Below, one piece after another: positions 1 to 9,420 of a stretch of 64,000 nucleotides of DNA. The notes under the pieces are model-generated. The model made no database searches. It had not been told where the DNA came from and was given only the letters and a program-made list of their open reading frames with translations. The translations under genes were made by a program, and so were the position numbers. Position 1 is the stretch's first letter; each line of letters starts with the position of its first letter. The stretch is from JAEUMD01 sp036768475 (GTDB lineage: Bacteria; Pseudomonadota; Alphaproteobacteria; Rhizobiales; Hyphomicrobiaceae): NCBI GenBank assembly GCA_036768475.1, contig DAIPMW010000001.1, forward strand, positions 1 to 64,000, given 5' to 3'.

Positions 1-37
1 CCCATGTGTCCGGTAGGGGATATGGACATTGAAACGA

Positions 38-112
38 TGGAGCGGGCGATGGGAATCGAACCCACGACATACAGCTTGGGAAGCTGTCGTTCTACCACTG
101 AACTACGCCCGC
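38..112 (-). tRNA. tRNA-Gly (anticodon CCC)
   Basis: On the minus strand the sequence folds as a complete cloverleaf. The acceptor stem pairs GCGGGCG (112-106) with CGCCCGC (48-42). A D-arm, a T-arm with the GGTTCGATTCC consensus and an encoded 3' CCA (40-38) are all visible. The anticodon stem ACAGC/GCTGT encloses the loop TTCCCAA, giving anticodon CCC, which reads GGG glycine codons. Length is 75 nt including CCA. Its 3' end faces the left edge of the window. Confidence 0.95.
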
Positions 113-428
113 GAACGCGCCTCATCTAACACAGGCAAGGCCGCGCGAAAAGCTGGTTTGCGCTACGACAGGGCGTGGCAACCGCCCGATGTTCCGATCC
201 CAGCCTTATCGGCCAAATTCTGTCATCCACGCGCTCGCCCGCCCGGGCAATCCCGCCCAAGGAATGCGGCTGTGGCGCGGCGGGCATCCGGACTGCGCGG
301 CAGCTTTCCAAAGCTTTGGGGAGGGGAACACGCCCGCCCATCTGACTTGCGTAACGTCGCACTGCCGTGGAACGTATCAGGTTGCGTTGCTAGGCAACGG
401 CCGGGACTGACAAGAACAGGTTGACGAC
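113..428. other. Intergenic region between tRNA-Gly and the radical SAM gene
   Basis: About 316 bases with no convincing coding frame. A short GTTGC/GCAAC hairpin lies just upstream of the following gene. I do not recognise a riboswitch, structural RNA or operator here. It presumably holds the divergent promoters of the tRNA and the radical SAM gene. Confidence 0.4.
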
Positions 429-1433
429 ATGAACATACCGACACGTTCGGGCGCGATGACGGCGGCGACAGATGAAGCGAGCGCCAAGTTCACCGATCCG
501 GATCGCACGCTTGGCGGAGAACCGCGGGCGTCAGTGGAGTTGAAACGACTCGACACACTCTGGATCAATACGGGCTCGCTCTGCAACATCACGTGTGCCA
601 ACTGCTATATCGAATCGAGCCCGACGAACGACCGCCTCGCCTATATCAGCGCCGCAGAGGCGCACGCGTTCTACGTCGAGGCACAGGCCGCCGGTGCTCG
701 CGAAATCGGCTTCACGGGTGGCGAGCCGTTCCTCAACCCAGAATTCGCGGCGATGCTGGAGGATGCGCTGGCGATGGGCTTCGACGCCCTGGTCTTGACG
801 AATGCGATGCAGCCGATGCTGCGCACGAACGTCAAGGCACGGCTTCTCGATATCAACACGCGTTCCCGCGAGCGGCTCACGTTGCGCGTCAGCCTCGACC
901 ATTATTCGCAGGCCCTGCACGAGGCAGAGCGGGGCGAGCGCACATGGAACAAGACGCTTGAGGGTATCGACTGGCTCGTCGCCAACAGCTTCCGTATCAC
1001 GATTGCCGGACGCACCTGTTGGGGCGAGACCGAGCAGGAGGCGCGCGTCGGCTATGCCGCGCTCTATCGCGCGCGGAACTGGCCAATCGACGCTGCTGAT
1101 CCAATGCAGACGGTGCTGTTCCCTGAAATGGACGGCCTCCACGATGTGCCGGAAATCACGGTCGGATGCTGGTCGATCCTGGGCAAGTCGCCCGATGCCA
1201 TGATGTGCGCCACCTCGCGCATGGTCGTGAAGCGCAGTGGCGCAGAGCGCCCCACCGTGCTTCCCTGCACATTGCTCCCTTATGAGCCGGCGTTCGAGAT
1301 GGGCCCGACCCTCGACGAAGCGCGACGTGCGGATGGCGGCATGTTCTCCGACGGGGCTGTCAAGCTCTGCCACCCCCATTGCGCGAAGTTCTGCGTGATC
1401 GGCGGTGGAAGCTGCTCCCAGACCTTGGTTTAG
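429..1433 (+). CDS. Radical SAM protein with C-terminal auxiliary cysteines
   Basis: A 334-residue cytoplasmic protein. The radical SAM signature CNITCANC gives C52, C56 and C59, which in this superfamily bind the SAM-cleaving [4Fe-4S] cluster. A GFTGGEPFLNP segment follows as the SAM-contacting motif. The C-terminus carries further cysteines (C314, C318, C322, C329, plus others in the preceding 90 residues), the pattern of SPASM/Twitch-type domains that hold auxiliary clusters. These usually occur in enzymes modifying peptides or small molecules. No precursor peptide or obvious partner gene is adjacent, so the substrate is unknown. The stop codon TAG lies inside a dispersed repeat fragment. 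Confidence 0.85.
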   Translation: MNIPTRSGAMTAATDEASAKFTDPDRTLGGEPRASVELKRLDTLWINTGSLCNITCANCYIESSPTNDRLAYISAAEAHAFYVEAQAAGAREIGFTGGEPFLNPEFAAMLEDALAMGFDALVLTNAMQPMLRTNVKARLLDINTRSRERLTLRVSLDHYSQALHEAERGERTWNKTLEGIDWLVANSFRITIAGRTCWGETEQEARVGYAALYRARNWPIDAADPMQTVLFPEMDGLHDVPEITVGCWSILGKSPDAMMCATSRMVVKRSGAERPTVLPCTLLPYEPAFEMGPTLDEARRADGGMFSDGAVKLCHPHCAKFCVIGGGSCSQTLV

Positions 1434-1454
1434 CTGAAGGTGCAGCGGTTCAGC
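1428..1454 (+). repeat. Dispersed repeat, module M1 fragment (copy 1)
   Basis: An imperfect copy of the M1 hairpin seen at 16301-16346, 27591-27636 and 32733-32776. GCTGAA (1433-1438) pairs with TTCAGC (1449-1454). The outer arms present in other copies have decayed. It lies between convergent genes (radical SAM and mscL) and provides the TAG stop codon of the radical SAM gene at 1431-1433. Confidence 0.7.
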
Positions 1455-1587
1455 CAGAGCACGTCATGTTGTGATTGAACCACGTCTGGCCATTGCGGAG
1501 CACGACTGCACACCACTCGACCGATCAGTCTCTGATTCCGCGAGGGCTGGAAACCACGTACCGCTGAAGCGCCGAGCCTCGACAACG

Positions 1588-1616
1588 AAAAACCCCGCCG
1601 ATTCCGGTCGGCGAGG
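1588..1616 (-). terminator. Rho-independent terminator of mscL
   Basis: Read on the minus strand, a 9-bp stem (CCTCGCCGA with TCGGCGGGG, one non-Watson-Crick pair) closes a short loop and runs directly into five T residues. It sits about 35 nt beyond the mscL stop codon in the direction of transcription. Confidence 0.85.
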
Positions 1617-1651
1617 TCTTCGTTCGAACGCGGCGGCGTACCGCGAATTGT

Positions 1652-2056
1652 TTATTTCCGCACGGCGTCGCGGATTTCCATAAGCAGCTTCTCCTGAAGC
1701 GTCGGCTCGGGCGGTGGGGCAGCCGCCTTTTCCTTCTCGAACCGCTTCTTGACCTCGTTGATGGCTTTCACCAGCAGAAAGACCGCCCAAGCGACAATCA
1801 AGAAACTGATGACGTTATTGAGGAATGAGCCGATGTTGATGCTCACCGCGTCCTTGCCTGCCTGGGCTGCCTTGAGCGGGATCTTGATATCTGAGAAATC
1901 AACCCCACCCAGCGCCATCCCGATCGGCGGCATGATGACATCCTCGACAAGCGATTTCACGATCGTACCGAAAGCACCGCCGATGATGATACCGACAGCC
2001 ATGTCGATCATGTTGCCCTTGACCGCGAATTCTCTGAATTCCTGTAGCATACCCAT
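1652..2056 (-). CDS. mscL: Large-conductance mechanosensitive channel MscL
   Basis: 134 residues, the normal length for MscL. It forms a homopentameric inner-membrane channel that opens under membrane tension and releases solutes during hypo-osmotic shock. The N-terminal amphipathic stretch MLQEFREFAVKGNMIDMAVG is followed by TM1 containing GIIIGGAFGTIVKSLVEDV, a periplasmic loop, TM2 (about residues 70-95) and a charged C-terminal helix. An upstream in-frame extension of 45 residues is possible, but the ATG at 2056 matches the family start and has a good Shine-Dalgarno sequence (AGGGAAGGA). It is monocistronic, with its own terminator. Confidence 0.97.
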   Translation of the reverse strand: MGMLQEFREFAVKGNMIDMAVGIIIGGAFGTIVKSLVEDVIMPPIGMALGGVDFSDIKIPLKAAQAGKDAVSINIGSFLNNVISFLIVAWAVFLLVKAINEVKKRFEKEKAAAPPPEPTLQEKLLMEIRDAVRK

Positions 2057-2507
2057 GCTTCGATCCTTCCCTCGTGCCGAATGACGGATTGCGTTTCTGA
2101 CTGTACTTGATCTCGTCCAGGTTCGTTGAGGATGCCCCTGTCGTGTTTCGGTCCACGGGTCTGGCCGCAAGCCGTTCACTTTTCGATTCACCGTGCAGAT
2201 ACGACACTATTTAAAGTTCCTTCGACCAGCAATCGGAGTGCAGTGCTTTTTCCAGTGCTCACCGTTACAGGTGATTTTCCGTTCCTTATTCGGCCGCGCC
2301 ATTCGCTCTAAGCCAAAGCGCAAAAGGCAACCGTAGGCCGCGGCCTGCGGCGCTGTGGCATGCCCTGGATTTTTTCAGCTTTTTCTTCACCCGTGTGCCA
2401 AGTATGTTGATCCGCAACGGCGTGCCGCGCCCTACGGCTACAGATATGCGCCTTCCTGGCGTACCGGTTCCGGCACGCCCGCAACCGTTCAGGAATTCAG
2501 AGCGTGC
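2057..2507. other. Divergent intergenic region, mscL / symporter-kinase
   Basis: About 450 bases between divergent genes. It holds AT-richer blocks suitable for promoters and a GGCCGCGGCC palindrome near 2336-2345. The kinase frame stays open upstream to 2355, but that extension lacks the membrane-protein character of the family N-terminus. I see no recognisable riboswitch or operator. Confidence 0.4.
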
Positions 2508-5500
2508 ATGATTGACGGCTGGGTCATTGTCGGCGTGGCATTGCTCTATCTGGGCGGGCTTTTCACGCTGGCTTGGATCGGTGACCGGACGCTGCGGCTG
2601 GCCGGGGCGCATTCCGGCCGACCCTATATCTACGCGCTCTCCCTGGCGGTCTACTGCACCTCTTGGACCTTTTTCGGCAGCGTCGGTCTCGCCGCGACGA
2701 CGGGATATGATTTCATCCCCGTCTACCTCGGGCCGATCCTCATGTTCACCCTCGGCCATCGGCTCCTTCTCCGCGTCGTCAGAATCGCCAAAAGCCAGAA
2801 CGTCACCTCCGTGGCCGACTTCATTGCCGCCCGATACGGCAAGAGCCAGCCGGTCGCGGCGATCGTCACGCTCGTCGCTATCGTCGGCTGCCTGCCCTAC
2901 ATAGCGCTGCAACTGAAAGCCATCAGCATCTCGATCGAGACGGTGCTCGGTGCCGACGCACTTTCGGCGATCGACGTCCCCCGGGTCGCATTCATCGACA
3001 CGCCCCTCGTCATCACACTCGCCTTGGCAGCATTCGCCATTCTGTTCGGCACGCGCCATACTGATGCCACCGAGCACCAGGACGGCCTCATGCTGGCCAT
3101 CGCAGCCGAATCGGTCGTCAAGCTCATTGCGTTCTTGGCGGTCGGTCTGTTCGTCGTATTCCAGGTGCTCGATGGTCCGACCCGGTTCCTGGACCTCGCC
3201 GCGGCGACGCCGATCGTCTCCAACACGTTCGGCCAGGGGTTCAATGGCGGAATGTGGCTGACCGTGACGCTGCTGAGCTTTTTCGCGGTGCTTCTGCTGC
3301 CGCGCCAGTTTCACGTGGCGGTCGTGGAAAATAATTCCGAGACGGAAGTACGTCGCGCGGCATGGCTCTTCCCGCTTTATCTCCTGCTCATCAATCTGTT
3401 CGTAATTCCGATCGCGGCCGCCGGCATGATGACGCTGCAAGGCGCCGAAGATCCCGATTTCTTCATGCTGAGCCTGCCTATCTCGGTTGACAGCAAGGCA
3501 ATGACACTGGTTGCATTCGTCGGCGGCCTCTCGGCCGCGACGGCGATGGTGATCGTTGAATCGGTCGCGCTTGCAATCATGGTTTGCAACGGTCTGGTCG
3601 TGCCGTTGCTGCTGCGTGAGCGCGATGACCGCTCGGCGCACGAGGACATCGCCGGCTCGCTGCTTCTCATTCGCCGCATCGCCATCGCAGCTCTTCTCCT
3701 GCTCGGTTACCTCGTCTACCAGACTGTCGGACGGTCGGCCGGCCTTGCCGCCATCGGTCTCATCTCCTTCGCAGCGATTGCACAATTCGCGCCGGCCTTC
3801 TTTTTCGGCCTGATTTGGCGCAAGGGTACCGCGCGTGGCGCCATCGCGGGCCTGCTCGCCGGAACCGCGATCTGGGCCTACACGCTGGTCCTGCCATGGT
3901 TCGCCAAGTCAGGCTGGTTGCCGATGTCGATCGTGCACAACGGCCCCTTCGGCATCAGCCTGTTGCGGCCGCAGATGCTGTTTTATCTGCAGTTCGAGCC
4001 ACTGACCCACGGTGTGTTGTGGAGTCTGGCCGCCAACGTACTGACCTATCTCACCGTCTCGTTGTTGCGGGCGCCGGAGCCGATCGAGCGGATTCAGGCG
4101 CAGTTCTTCATCCACGACGACCCGCCCCGCCCCGGCACCAGCGCGTCGACCTTCCGCTTGTGGCGCTCCAATGTGACGATGGGGGACCTGGAGCAGACGG
4201 TGGGCCGCTACGTCGGCACGGACAGGGCAGCACGCTCGTTCGGCGAATACATCACCAATAGAAATCTCGCATCGGCGCGCGATGCGGAAGCCGATATATC
4301 CGCTGTCCGCTTCTCGGAGCACCTGCTGTCCAGCACGATCGGATCGGCATCGGCGCGGCTGGTTTTGTCGCTGCTGTTGAAACGCGGCAGCATGTCAAGC
4401 CAATCTGCGATGAAGCTTCTCGACGACGCAACAGAAGCGCTGCAGTACAATCGCGACCTGCTGCAATCGGCACTCGACCAGGTGCGGCACGGACTTTCGG
4501 TCTTCGACAAGGACATGCGGCTTATCTGTTGGAACCGGCAGTTCCGCGATCTCCTTGAACTACCCCCGGAGATAGGCCGTGTCGGTGCACCACTCGACAA
4601 GATCCTGCGGGTGCTCGCGGAGCGCGGCGACTTCGGCACCGGCGACATCGACCAGCTCGTCGAAAGCCGACTCTACCGGCTGGCCGTTCGCAAGGAGACG
4701 TTCCAGGAGCGAATATTGTCGGGCCGGCGTCACATCGAGATCCGTACGAGCTCGATGCCACAGGGCGGGATCGTGACCACCTTCTCCGACATCACCGATC
4801 GCGTGGCGGCTGCCAATGCGCTGGCACGCGCCAACGAGACGCTGGAACGGCGCGTCAGGGAGCGGACCGCAGAGCTCATGGAGGTCAATGCCGCGCTTGC
4901 CATCGCCAAGTCCAAGGCGGACGAGGCCAATCTCGACAAGACGCGTTTTCTCGCCGCAGCCAGTCACGACATCTTACAGCCGCTCAACGCCGCCCGGCTT
5001 TATGCAACGAGCCTGTGCGAGCGTAAGTTGCCCGATTCCGAGCACCAACTCGCTACGAATGTCGACGCCTCCCTCTCGGCGGTCGAGGAGATTTTTTCTG
5101 CACTGATCGAGATCTCGCGCATCGATGCGGGACGGATGGAGCCCGACATCAAGGAGTTTCCGCTGGCCGACATCTTCGCGCAGTTGCTCGTCGAGTTCGA
5201 ACCGATGGCGCGCGAGAAGGGCTTGACGCTGAAAGCATTGCCGACATCGCTGTGCATTCGGTCCGACAGGAGGCTCCTGAGACGCGTATTGCAGAATTTC
5301 GTGGCCAACGCGATCAAGTATACGCGGACGGGCACGGTGCGGCTCGGCGCGCGGCCGAGGGGCGATTCGGTCGAAGTACTGGTATTGGACACCGGTCCAG
5401 GCATTCCCGAGGACAAGCAGAGCGTCATCTTCAAGGAGTTCCAGCGGCTGGAAGGACCCGGCTCGAACGTGCGCGGACTGGGCCTCGGTCTTTCGATCGT

Positions 5501-6035
5501 GGAGCGCATCTGCCGCATTCTCAACCATCCGATCAAACTCAAATCCGTGCCACGACGCGGTTCTGCCTTCTCTGTGACAGTGCCACGCGCCGAGACACGG
5601 AAGCTGGCGGCGACCGAGCCCGCGCCACAACCGCGCCCAACCGGACTGGCGGGCATCGCAGTGTTGTGCATCGACAATGAACCGGCGGTGCTATCGGGAA
5701 TGGAAGCGCTGCTCTCGGGCTGGGGATGTTCTGTGCGGACCGCGCCAAGCAGCCAGACTGCACTGGCCGTGCTATCGGAGTTGCGTTTCGAACCCGACAT
5801 TCTGCTCGCCGACTATCATCTCGACAGCGGGACAGGCGTCGACGCAGTGCTGCGCATTCGCAAGGCCTTGGAGCGAGCGGTGCCCGCAGTCATCATCACC
5901 GCCGACCATTCGCTGGAAGTGCAGCGCGAAGTGAAATCGCACGAGCTTTCGATGTTGCGTAAGCCACTGAAAGCCGCCGCGCTTCGCGCCATCCTGAACC
6001 AACTCTCGATCAAACGGCAGGCTGCGGCAGAATGA
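2508..6035 (+). CDS. Hybrid histidine kinase with sodium:solute symporter sensor domain (CrbS-like)
   Basis: 1175 residues. About 480 N-terminal residues form a multi-pass SSF/PutP-like symporter domain. A linker and PAS-type domain follow (about 640-770), then a coiled coil. The HisKA motif AAASHDILQPLNAAR has its phosphoacceptor His at residue 820. The HATPase domain has DTGPGIP (Asp 961) and a GLGLGLSIV G-box. A C-terminal receiver domain has LLADYHLD with Asp 1102. This is the architecture of CrbS-type kinases, which in Pseudomonas and Vibrio control acetate assimilation. The ATG at 2508 is chosen because the first membrane helix starts right after it. A response-regulator gene is convergent and a symporter operon follows, supporting a role in sensing a carboxylate. 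Confidence 0.92.
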   Translation: MIDGWVIVGVALLYLGGLFTLAWIGDRTLRLAGAHSGRPYIYALSLAVYCTSWTFFGSVGLAATTGYDFIPVYLGPILMFTLGHRLLLRVVRIAKSQNVTSVADFIAARYGKSQPVAAIVTLVAIVGCLPYIALQLKAISISIETVLGADALSAIDVPRVAFIDTPLVITLALAAFAILFGTRHTDATEHQDGLMLAIAAESVVKLIAFLAVGLFVVFQVLDGPTRFLDLAAATPIVSNTFGQGFNGGMWLTVTLLSFFAVLLLPRQFHVAVVENNSETEVRRAAWLFPLYLLLINLFVIPIAAAGMMTLQGAEDPDFFMLSLPISVDSKAMTLVAFVGGLSAATAMVIVESVALAIMVCNGLVVPLLLRERDDRSAHEDIAGSLLLIRRIAIAALLLLGYLVYQTVGRSAGLAAIGLISFAAIAQFAPAFFFGLIWRKGTARGAIAGLLAGTAIWAYTLVLPWFAKSGWLPMSIVHNGPFGISLLRPQMLFYLQFEPLTHGVLWSLAANVLTYLTVSLLRAPEPIERIQAQFFIHDDPPRPGTSASTFRLWRSNVTMGDLEQTVGRYVGTDRAARSFGEYITNRNLASARDAEADISAVRFSEHLLSSTIGSASARLVLSLLLKRGSMSSQSAMKLLDDATEALQYNRDLLQSALDQVRHGLSVFDKDMRLICWNRQFRDLLELPPEIGRVGAPLDKILRVLAERGDFGTGDIDQLVESRLYRLAVRKETFQERILSGRRHIEIRTSSMPQGGIVTTFSDITDRVAAANALARANETLERRVRERTAELMEVNAALAIAKSKADEANLDKTRFLAAASHDILQPLNAARLYATSLCERKLPDSEHQLATNVDASLSAVEEIFSALIEISRIDAGRMEPDIKEFPLADIFAQLLVEFEPMAREKGLTLKALPTSLCIRSDRRLLRRVLQNFVANAIKYTRTGTVRLGARPRGDSVEVLVLDTGPGIPEDKQSVIFKEFQRLEGPGSNVRGLGLGLSIVERICRILNHPIKLKSVPRRGSAFSVTVPRAETRKLAATEPAPQPRPTGLAGIAVLCIDNEPAVLSGMEALLSGWGCSVRTAPSSQTALAVLSELRFEPDILLADYHLDSGTGVDAVLRIRKALERAVPAVIITADHSLEVQREVKSHELSMLRKPLKAAALRAILNQLSIKRQAAAE

Positions 6036-6119
6036 GGCCGTGCTGGCACGTGGGCCGGCTCGTCGGATGCGCGGCACGACAAGAGCGAGGCCCCGTCACC
6101 AGCCGACCGTCAACGCGCC

Positions 6120-6779
6120 TCAATTGCCGATCTTCTGCCAGGACGTATTATCGATGCGATTGACGGCGATCACCGCCTGGGTTCGGCTGTCAACGCCAAG
6201 TTTCTGCAGAATAGCGGACACGTGCGCTTTGATAGTCGCCTCCGACACGCCCAGCTTGTAGGCGATCTGCTTGTTGAGCAGGCCCTCGCCCAGCATCATG
6301 AGCACGCGCACCTGCTGTGGCGTCAACGAAGATAGCCGCGCAATGAGGTCTCCGGTTTCCTCGTCGCCGACATTGGACAGATCGACATCGGGCGGCGACC
6401 AGACGTTGCCGTCGAGCACGCTGCGCACGGCCGTGCGAATCTGCTCCACCGGCTGCGACTTGGGAACGAACCCGGAGGCACCGCAGTCCATGCAGCGGCG
6501 GATGGTGACGGGATCGTCATTGGCCGAAACGATCACCACCGGGATCTCGGGATGCTGGCCGCGCAGGAACATAAGGCCGGAAATGCCCTGCACGCCGGGC
6601 ATTGTCAGATCCAGAAGAATGAGATCGACCTCAAAGCCGGCCGAAAGCCTCTCCGTCAGCTCGTCGAGCGATCCTGCCTCGACGATCTCTGAGCTTTCCA
6701 GCGAAGCAGACAGGGCCTGATTGAGTGCACCGCGGAATAACGGATGATCGTCCACGATCACGATCCGGTAGGACAACAT
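6120..6779 (-). CDS. NarL/FixJ-family response regulator (CrbR-like)
   Basis: 219 residues. The N-terminal receiver domain has acidic residues VDDHP (9-13), phosphoacceptor Asp 57 in LILLDLTMPG and a VSAND segment. The C-terminal LuxR-type helix-turn-helix covers about residues 150-215, with LTPQQVRVL and NKQIAYKLGVSEATIKAHV. The ATG at 6779 has an AGGAGGT ribosome-binding site, so an annotated 13-residue extension is unlikely. It is the probable partner of the adjacent convergent symporter-kinase. In known CrbSR pairs the regulator activates acetyl-CoA synthetase and acetate-uptake genes; here the nearest candidate target is the symporter pair downstream. Confidence 0.92.
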   Translation of the reverse strand: MLSYRIVIVDDHPLFRGALNQALSASLESSEIVEAGSLDELTERLSAGFEVDLILLDLTMPGVQGISGLMFLRGQHPEIPVVIVSANDDPVTIRRCMDCGASGFVPKSQPVEQIRTAVRSVLDGNVWSPPDVDLSNVGDEETGDLIARLSSLTPQQVRVLMMLGEGLLNKQIAYKLGVSEATIKAHVSAILQKLGVDSRTQAVIAVNRIDNTSWQKIGN

Positions 6780-7110
6780 TCCACCTCCTGGTGACCACCC
6801 CGCCGTCAATCGCACCAAGATCCGTCGGAGATCGAGCTATCTCATGCATAGCGCCCGCGGGCCGTCAGGTGACAACCCCCGCATGACTTGCGGCGCTGCG
6901 TCGCAGTTCTGACACAGATGCAAATTTAAGCAAGGGATAGTGTGAGCTTTCAAGTCGGGAATCCCCGTCCCGGACGTGTTAGGTTTACTGGCCGCTGGCG
7001 TCGCGGTCAGCACTGCGACCTCCCGCGCCAGGTGGCCGGCTGGTATGCCAGTCCGCTCCGATGCGTCGCCAACCGACGTCCAACCCTAGCCGAGCCAACC
7101 AGGAGCCAAG
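6780..7110. other. Divergent control region, response regulator / symporter operon
   Basis: About 330 bases between the response-regulator gene (minus) and the small symporter subunit (plus). It should hold both promoters. An AT-rich segment (about 6918-6932) is the most promoter-like stretch. I cannot identify a specific CrbR-type site by eye. Confidence 0.4.
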
Positions 7111-7371
7111 ATGATCGAGCGGAAAGAGCGAAAGCCCTACTGGCGGCACACCAAGATGCAGATGCTTGCGAGCCTCGTGCCGTTCCTGCTCGCGATCATT
7201 CTCTTGCCGCTCTACAGCGAGCCGCTCAACTCGGAACGCTTCCTGGGCTTCCCGATCGGCTACATGATTACCGCGCACGGCATTTTTGTCATCGCTCTGG
7301 CGACGGTCGCAAGCTTCGTTAACCGCCAGGATGCCATCGACCACTGGCATGGAGCGCACGAGGACACCTGA
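7111..7371 (+). CDS. Small symporter subunit, DUF4212-like
   Basis: 86 residues with two predicted membrane helices (about 17-35 and 51-69). The pattern YWR near the N-terminus, then LNSERFLGFPIGYM, resembles DUF4212/Na_symport_sm proteins, which are encoded directly before a large sodium:solute symporter. That large partner follows 170 nt downstream on the same strand. A good ribosome-binding site (AGGAG) precedes the ATG. The role of the small subunit is not established; assembly or regulation of the large permease is the usual guess. DUF485/YjcH, the small protein before ActP in enterics, is an analogue but less similar. Confidence 0.8.
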   Translation: MIERKERKPYWRHTKMQMLASLVPFLLAIILLPLYSEPLNSERFLGFPIGYMITAHGIFVIALATVASFVNRQDAIDHWHGAHEDT

Positions 7372-7541
7372 CGCCTACGGCACGCCCCGCTCGAGCCTGT
7401 TCGTCCAGCCCGTTTCCTCGCTGCCTTGAGCGATGTTTGTCGTTGACTGGTGTGCGGAACAAAAAAATTGCCTCCACCCTCCCATTGCCGCCAGCACTGT
7501 GTGCTGCGCAACGCCGCTGAGACAGACCATTCGAGACCGAC

Positions 7542-9383
7542 ATGACGTTCACACACCGGACACGCTTCGTAAATCCGCGCCTTGGTACATACTTCGGCAT
7601 TTTTTCCAGTACCTTAGCCGCCGTGTTCTTCATGGCGGCGATCCTTGAGCAGCTTGGCATCTCGGACAGGATCCTGCGGTGGCTAATGCTGCTCGGCCCG
7701 ATCGCACTGTACGGCGCCATCGGGCTCGCATCGGCGACCCGCCTGCCGCTCGACTATTTCGCAGCCGGAAGGCGCGTACCGGCCGTCTTCACGGGACTGG
7801 CACTTGCCATATCGGCATTGGGCGCGACAGGACTCGTAACGCTCACTGGAGTGTTCTTCGTCAGCGGGTTCGATGGACTTGCGATTACCATCGGCGGGCT
7901 TGCCGGGTTCGTCGTCATGGCGGTCCTGCTCGCACCGTTCCTGCGCAAGTTCGGCGCCTATACCGTGCCCACCTATCTGGGGCGGCGCTTCGAAAGCCGT
8001 CTGCTGAGACTGCTTGCGGCCGCCTTCCTCGCCGTACCGATGCTACTGCTGATCGCGGCGGAACTTCACATTGCCGGTAGTGTTGCCGCATGGATGTCGG
8101 GCGTTCCTGCTGCCTCGTTGGTGCCCTTGTTCGCCCTGATCGTGATGGCAATGCTGATACCGGGCGGGATGCGGTCGCTGTCCTGGTCGAACGCCGCGCA
8201 GGCCATCACGGTTATCCTGGCGTTCCTCGTGCCGGTGGCGCTCGTCGCCGTGCTGGTGACGAAGTTGCCGATCCCCCAGCTCAGCTACGGACCTATCGTG
8301 CGCAGCCTCATAAAGGAGGAAGCCGCCCTCTCCCTGCCGGCCGTCACCGCCACACCATTCAGCTTCGTCTTGCCGGGCGAAGGTTTTGCGACGATCGCCA
8401 AGCGGTTCGCCACCCCGTTCGGCGCCATCGGCCCAGCGGCGTTCGTTGTGACCATGTTGACCGTGATGGCCGGCATCGCATCGGCACCCTGGCTCCTGCC
8501 ACGCGTATCCGCAACGCCTGGCGTGCACGAAGCACGCAAGTCGCTCAGCTGGGCGACCTTCATTTTCGGCGTACTGGTGCTAACAATGACCTCTGTCGCA
8601 GCGTTCATGCGAGCCCCGGTCATGGATCTTGCGCTGGCGAGCGATCCCGGTCAGCTACCCGACTGGCTTCAGCAGTTGAAGGCGGCCGGCCTCGTCGAGA
8701 CGACGACCACAGCGACACGCATCGCCGTCGAATCGGTGGCGTTCAACCGTGACGGTGTGTTTCTCGCCCTGCCGATCGCAACCGGATTGCCATCCGCCTT
8801 CGTGTACCTCGCGGCCGCCTCGGCCATCGCTGCGGCGCTGGCCGGCATCGGCGCCGCCGGCGTGGCGCTCGGCAACCTGCTGGCTGAGGACGTGCTCAAT
8901 GGCCTGTCGTGGGACCCGCCAAGCGATACGGCGCGGCTCATCCTTGCACGAGGCATGCTGGCCGCGGCGATCGGAGCCGGGGCGGCTCTCGCCATTGCCG
9001 CGCCGACCGATCCGCTGGCGCTGCTGCTGTGGGCCATCACCATCACGGGAGCGACCGCGTTCCCGGTCCTGATTCTGTCGATCTGGTGGAAGCGGATCAA
9101 CAGTTTCGGCGCTCTTGCGGGTATGGCCTCGGGTTTCGTGATCTCGTCTGGGGCAATCATCGGAGGGGAAGCGGGTATCCTCGGCACTGCCGGGACCGTT
9201 GCTGCCGCGGTGGCTTTGCCCGTTGGGACCATCGCTGCGATGCTCGTATCGGTCTTGACGCCGCCACCGAGCCGTCATGCCTTGGAACTCGTGCGCGACA
9301 TCCGCGTGCCTGGCGGCGAGATCCTCTATGATCGCGAGATGCAGCGGTTGCGTCTGAAACAGCGGCGCAGCAGCACGGCGTAA
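7542..9383 (+). CDS. Sodium:solute symporter family permease (ActP/Na_symport_lg-like)
   Basis: 613 residues, very hydrophobic, about 13 membrane helices. It belongs to the SSF family. The segments LDYFAAGRRVPAVFTGLA and TVPTYLGRRFESRLLRL are typical of this family's helices 1-3. It follows the DUF4212-like small subunit and lies beside a symporter-sensor two-component pair, so a small carboxylate such as acetate or another short organic acid is the likeliest substrate. That is inference from context. The C-terminal cytoplasmic tail ends in a charged segment. Confidence 0.9.
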   Translation: MTFTHRTRFVNPRLGTYFGIFSSTLAAVFFMAAILEQLGISDRILRWLMLLGPIALYGAIGLASATRLPLDYFAAGRRVPAVFTGLALAISALGATGLVTLTGVFFVSGFDGLAITIGGLAGFVVMAVLLAPFLRKFGAYTVPTYLGRRFESRLLRLLAAAFLAVPMLLLIAAELHIAGSVAAWMSGVPAASLVPLFALIVMAMLIPGGMRSLSWSNAAQAITVILAFLVPVALVAVLVTKLPIPQLSYGPIVRSLIKEEAALSLPAVTATPFSFVLPGEGFATIAKRFATPFGAIGPAAFVVTMLTVMAGIASAPWLLPRVSATPGVHEARKSLSWATFIFGVLVLTMTSVAAFMRAPVMDLALASDPGQLPDWLQQLKAAGLVETTTTATRIAVESVAFNRDGVFLALPIATGLPSAFVYLAAASAIAAALAGIGAAGVALGNLLAEDVLNGLSWDPPSDTARLILARGMLAAAIGAGAALAIAAPTDPLALLLWAITITGATAFPVLILSIWWKRINSFGALAGMASGFVISSGAIIGGEAGILGTAGTVAAAVALPVGTIAAMLVSVLTPPPSRHALELVRDIRVPGGEILYDREMQRLRLKQRRSSTA

Positions 9384-9420
9384 CCGCGCTGCATCAATCC
9401 GTCGCCTCGGTCGGGAATGA

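Noticed and set aside
38..112. tRNA-Gly as the attachment site of an integrated island in this window
   Set aside because: Its 3' end faces the left edge, no integrase is seen, and no direct repeat of the tRNA 3' end was noticed to the right.
2286..3785. Long minus-strand open frame opposite the symporter domain of the kinase
   Set aside because: It is highly charged, low in hydrophobic residues and antisense to a clearly conserved membrane protein; a frame shadow in GC-rich DNA.
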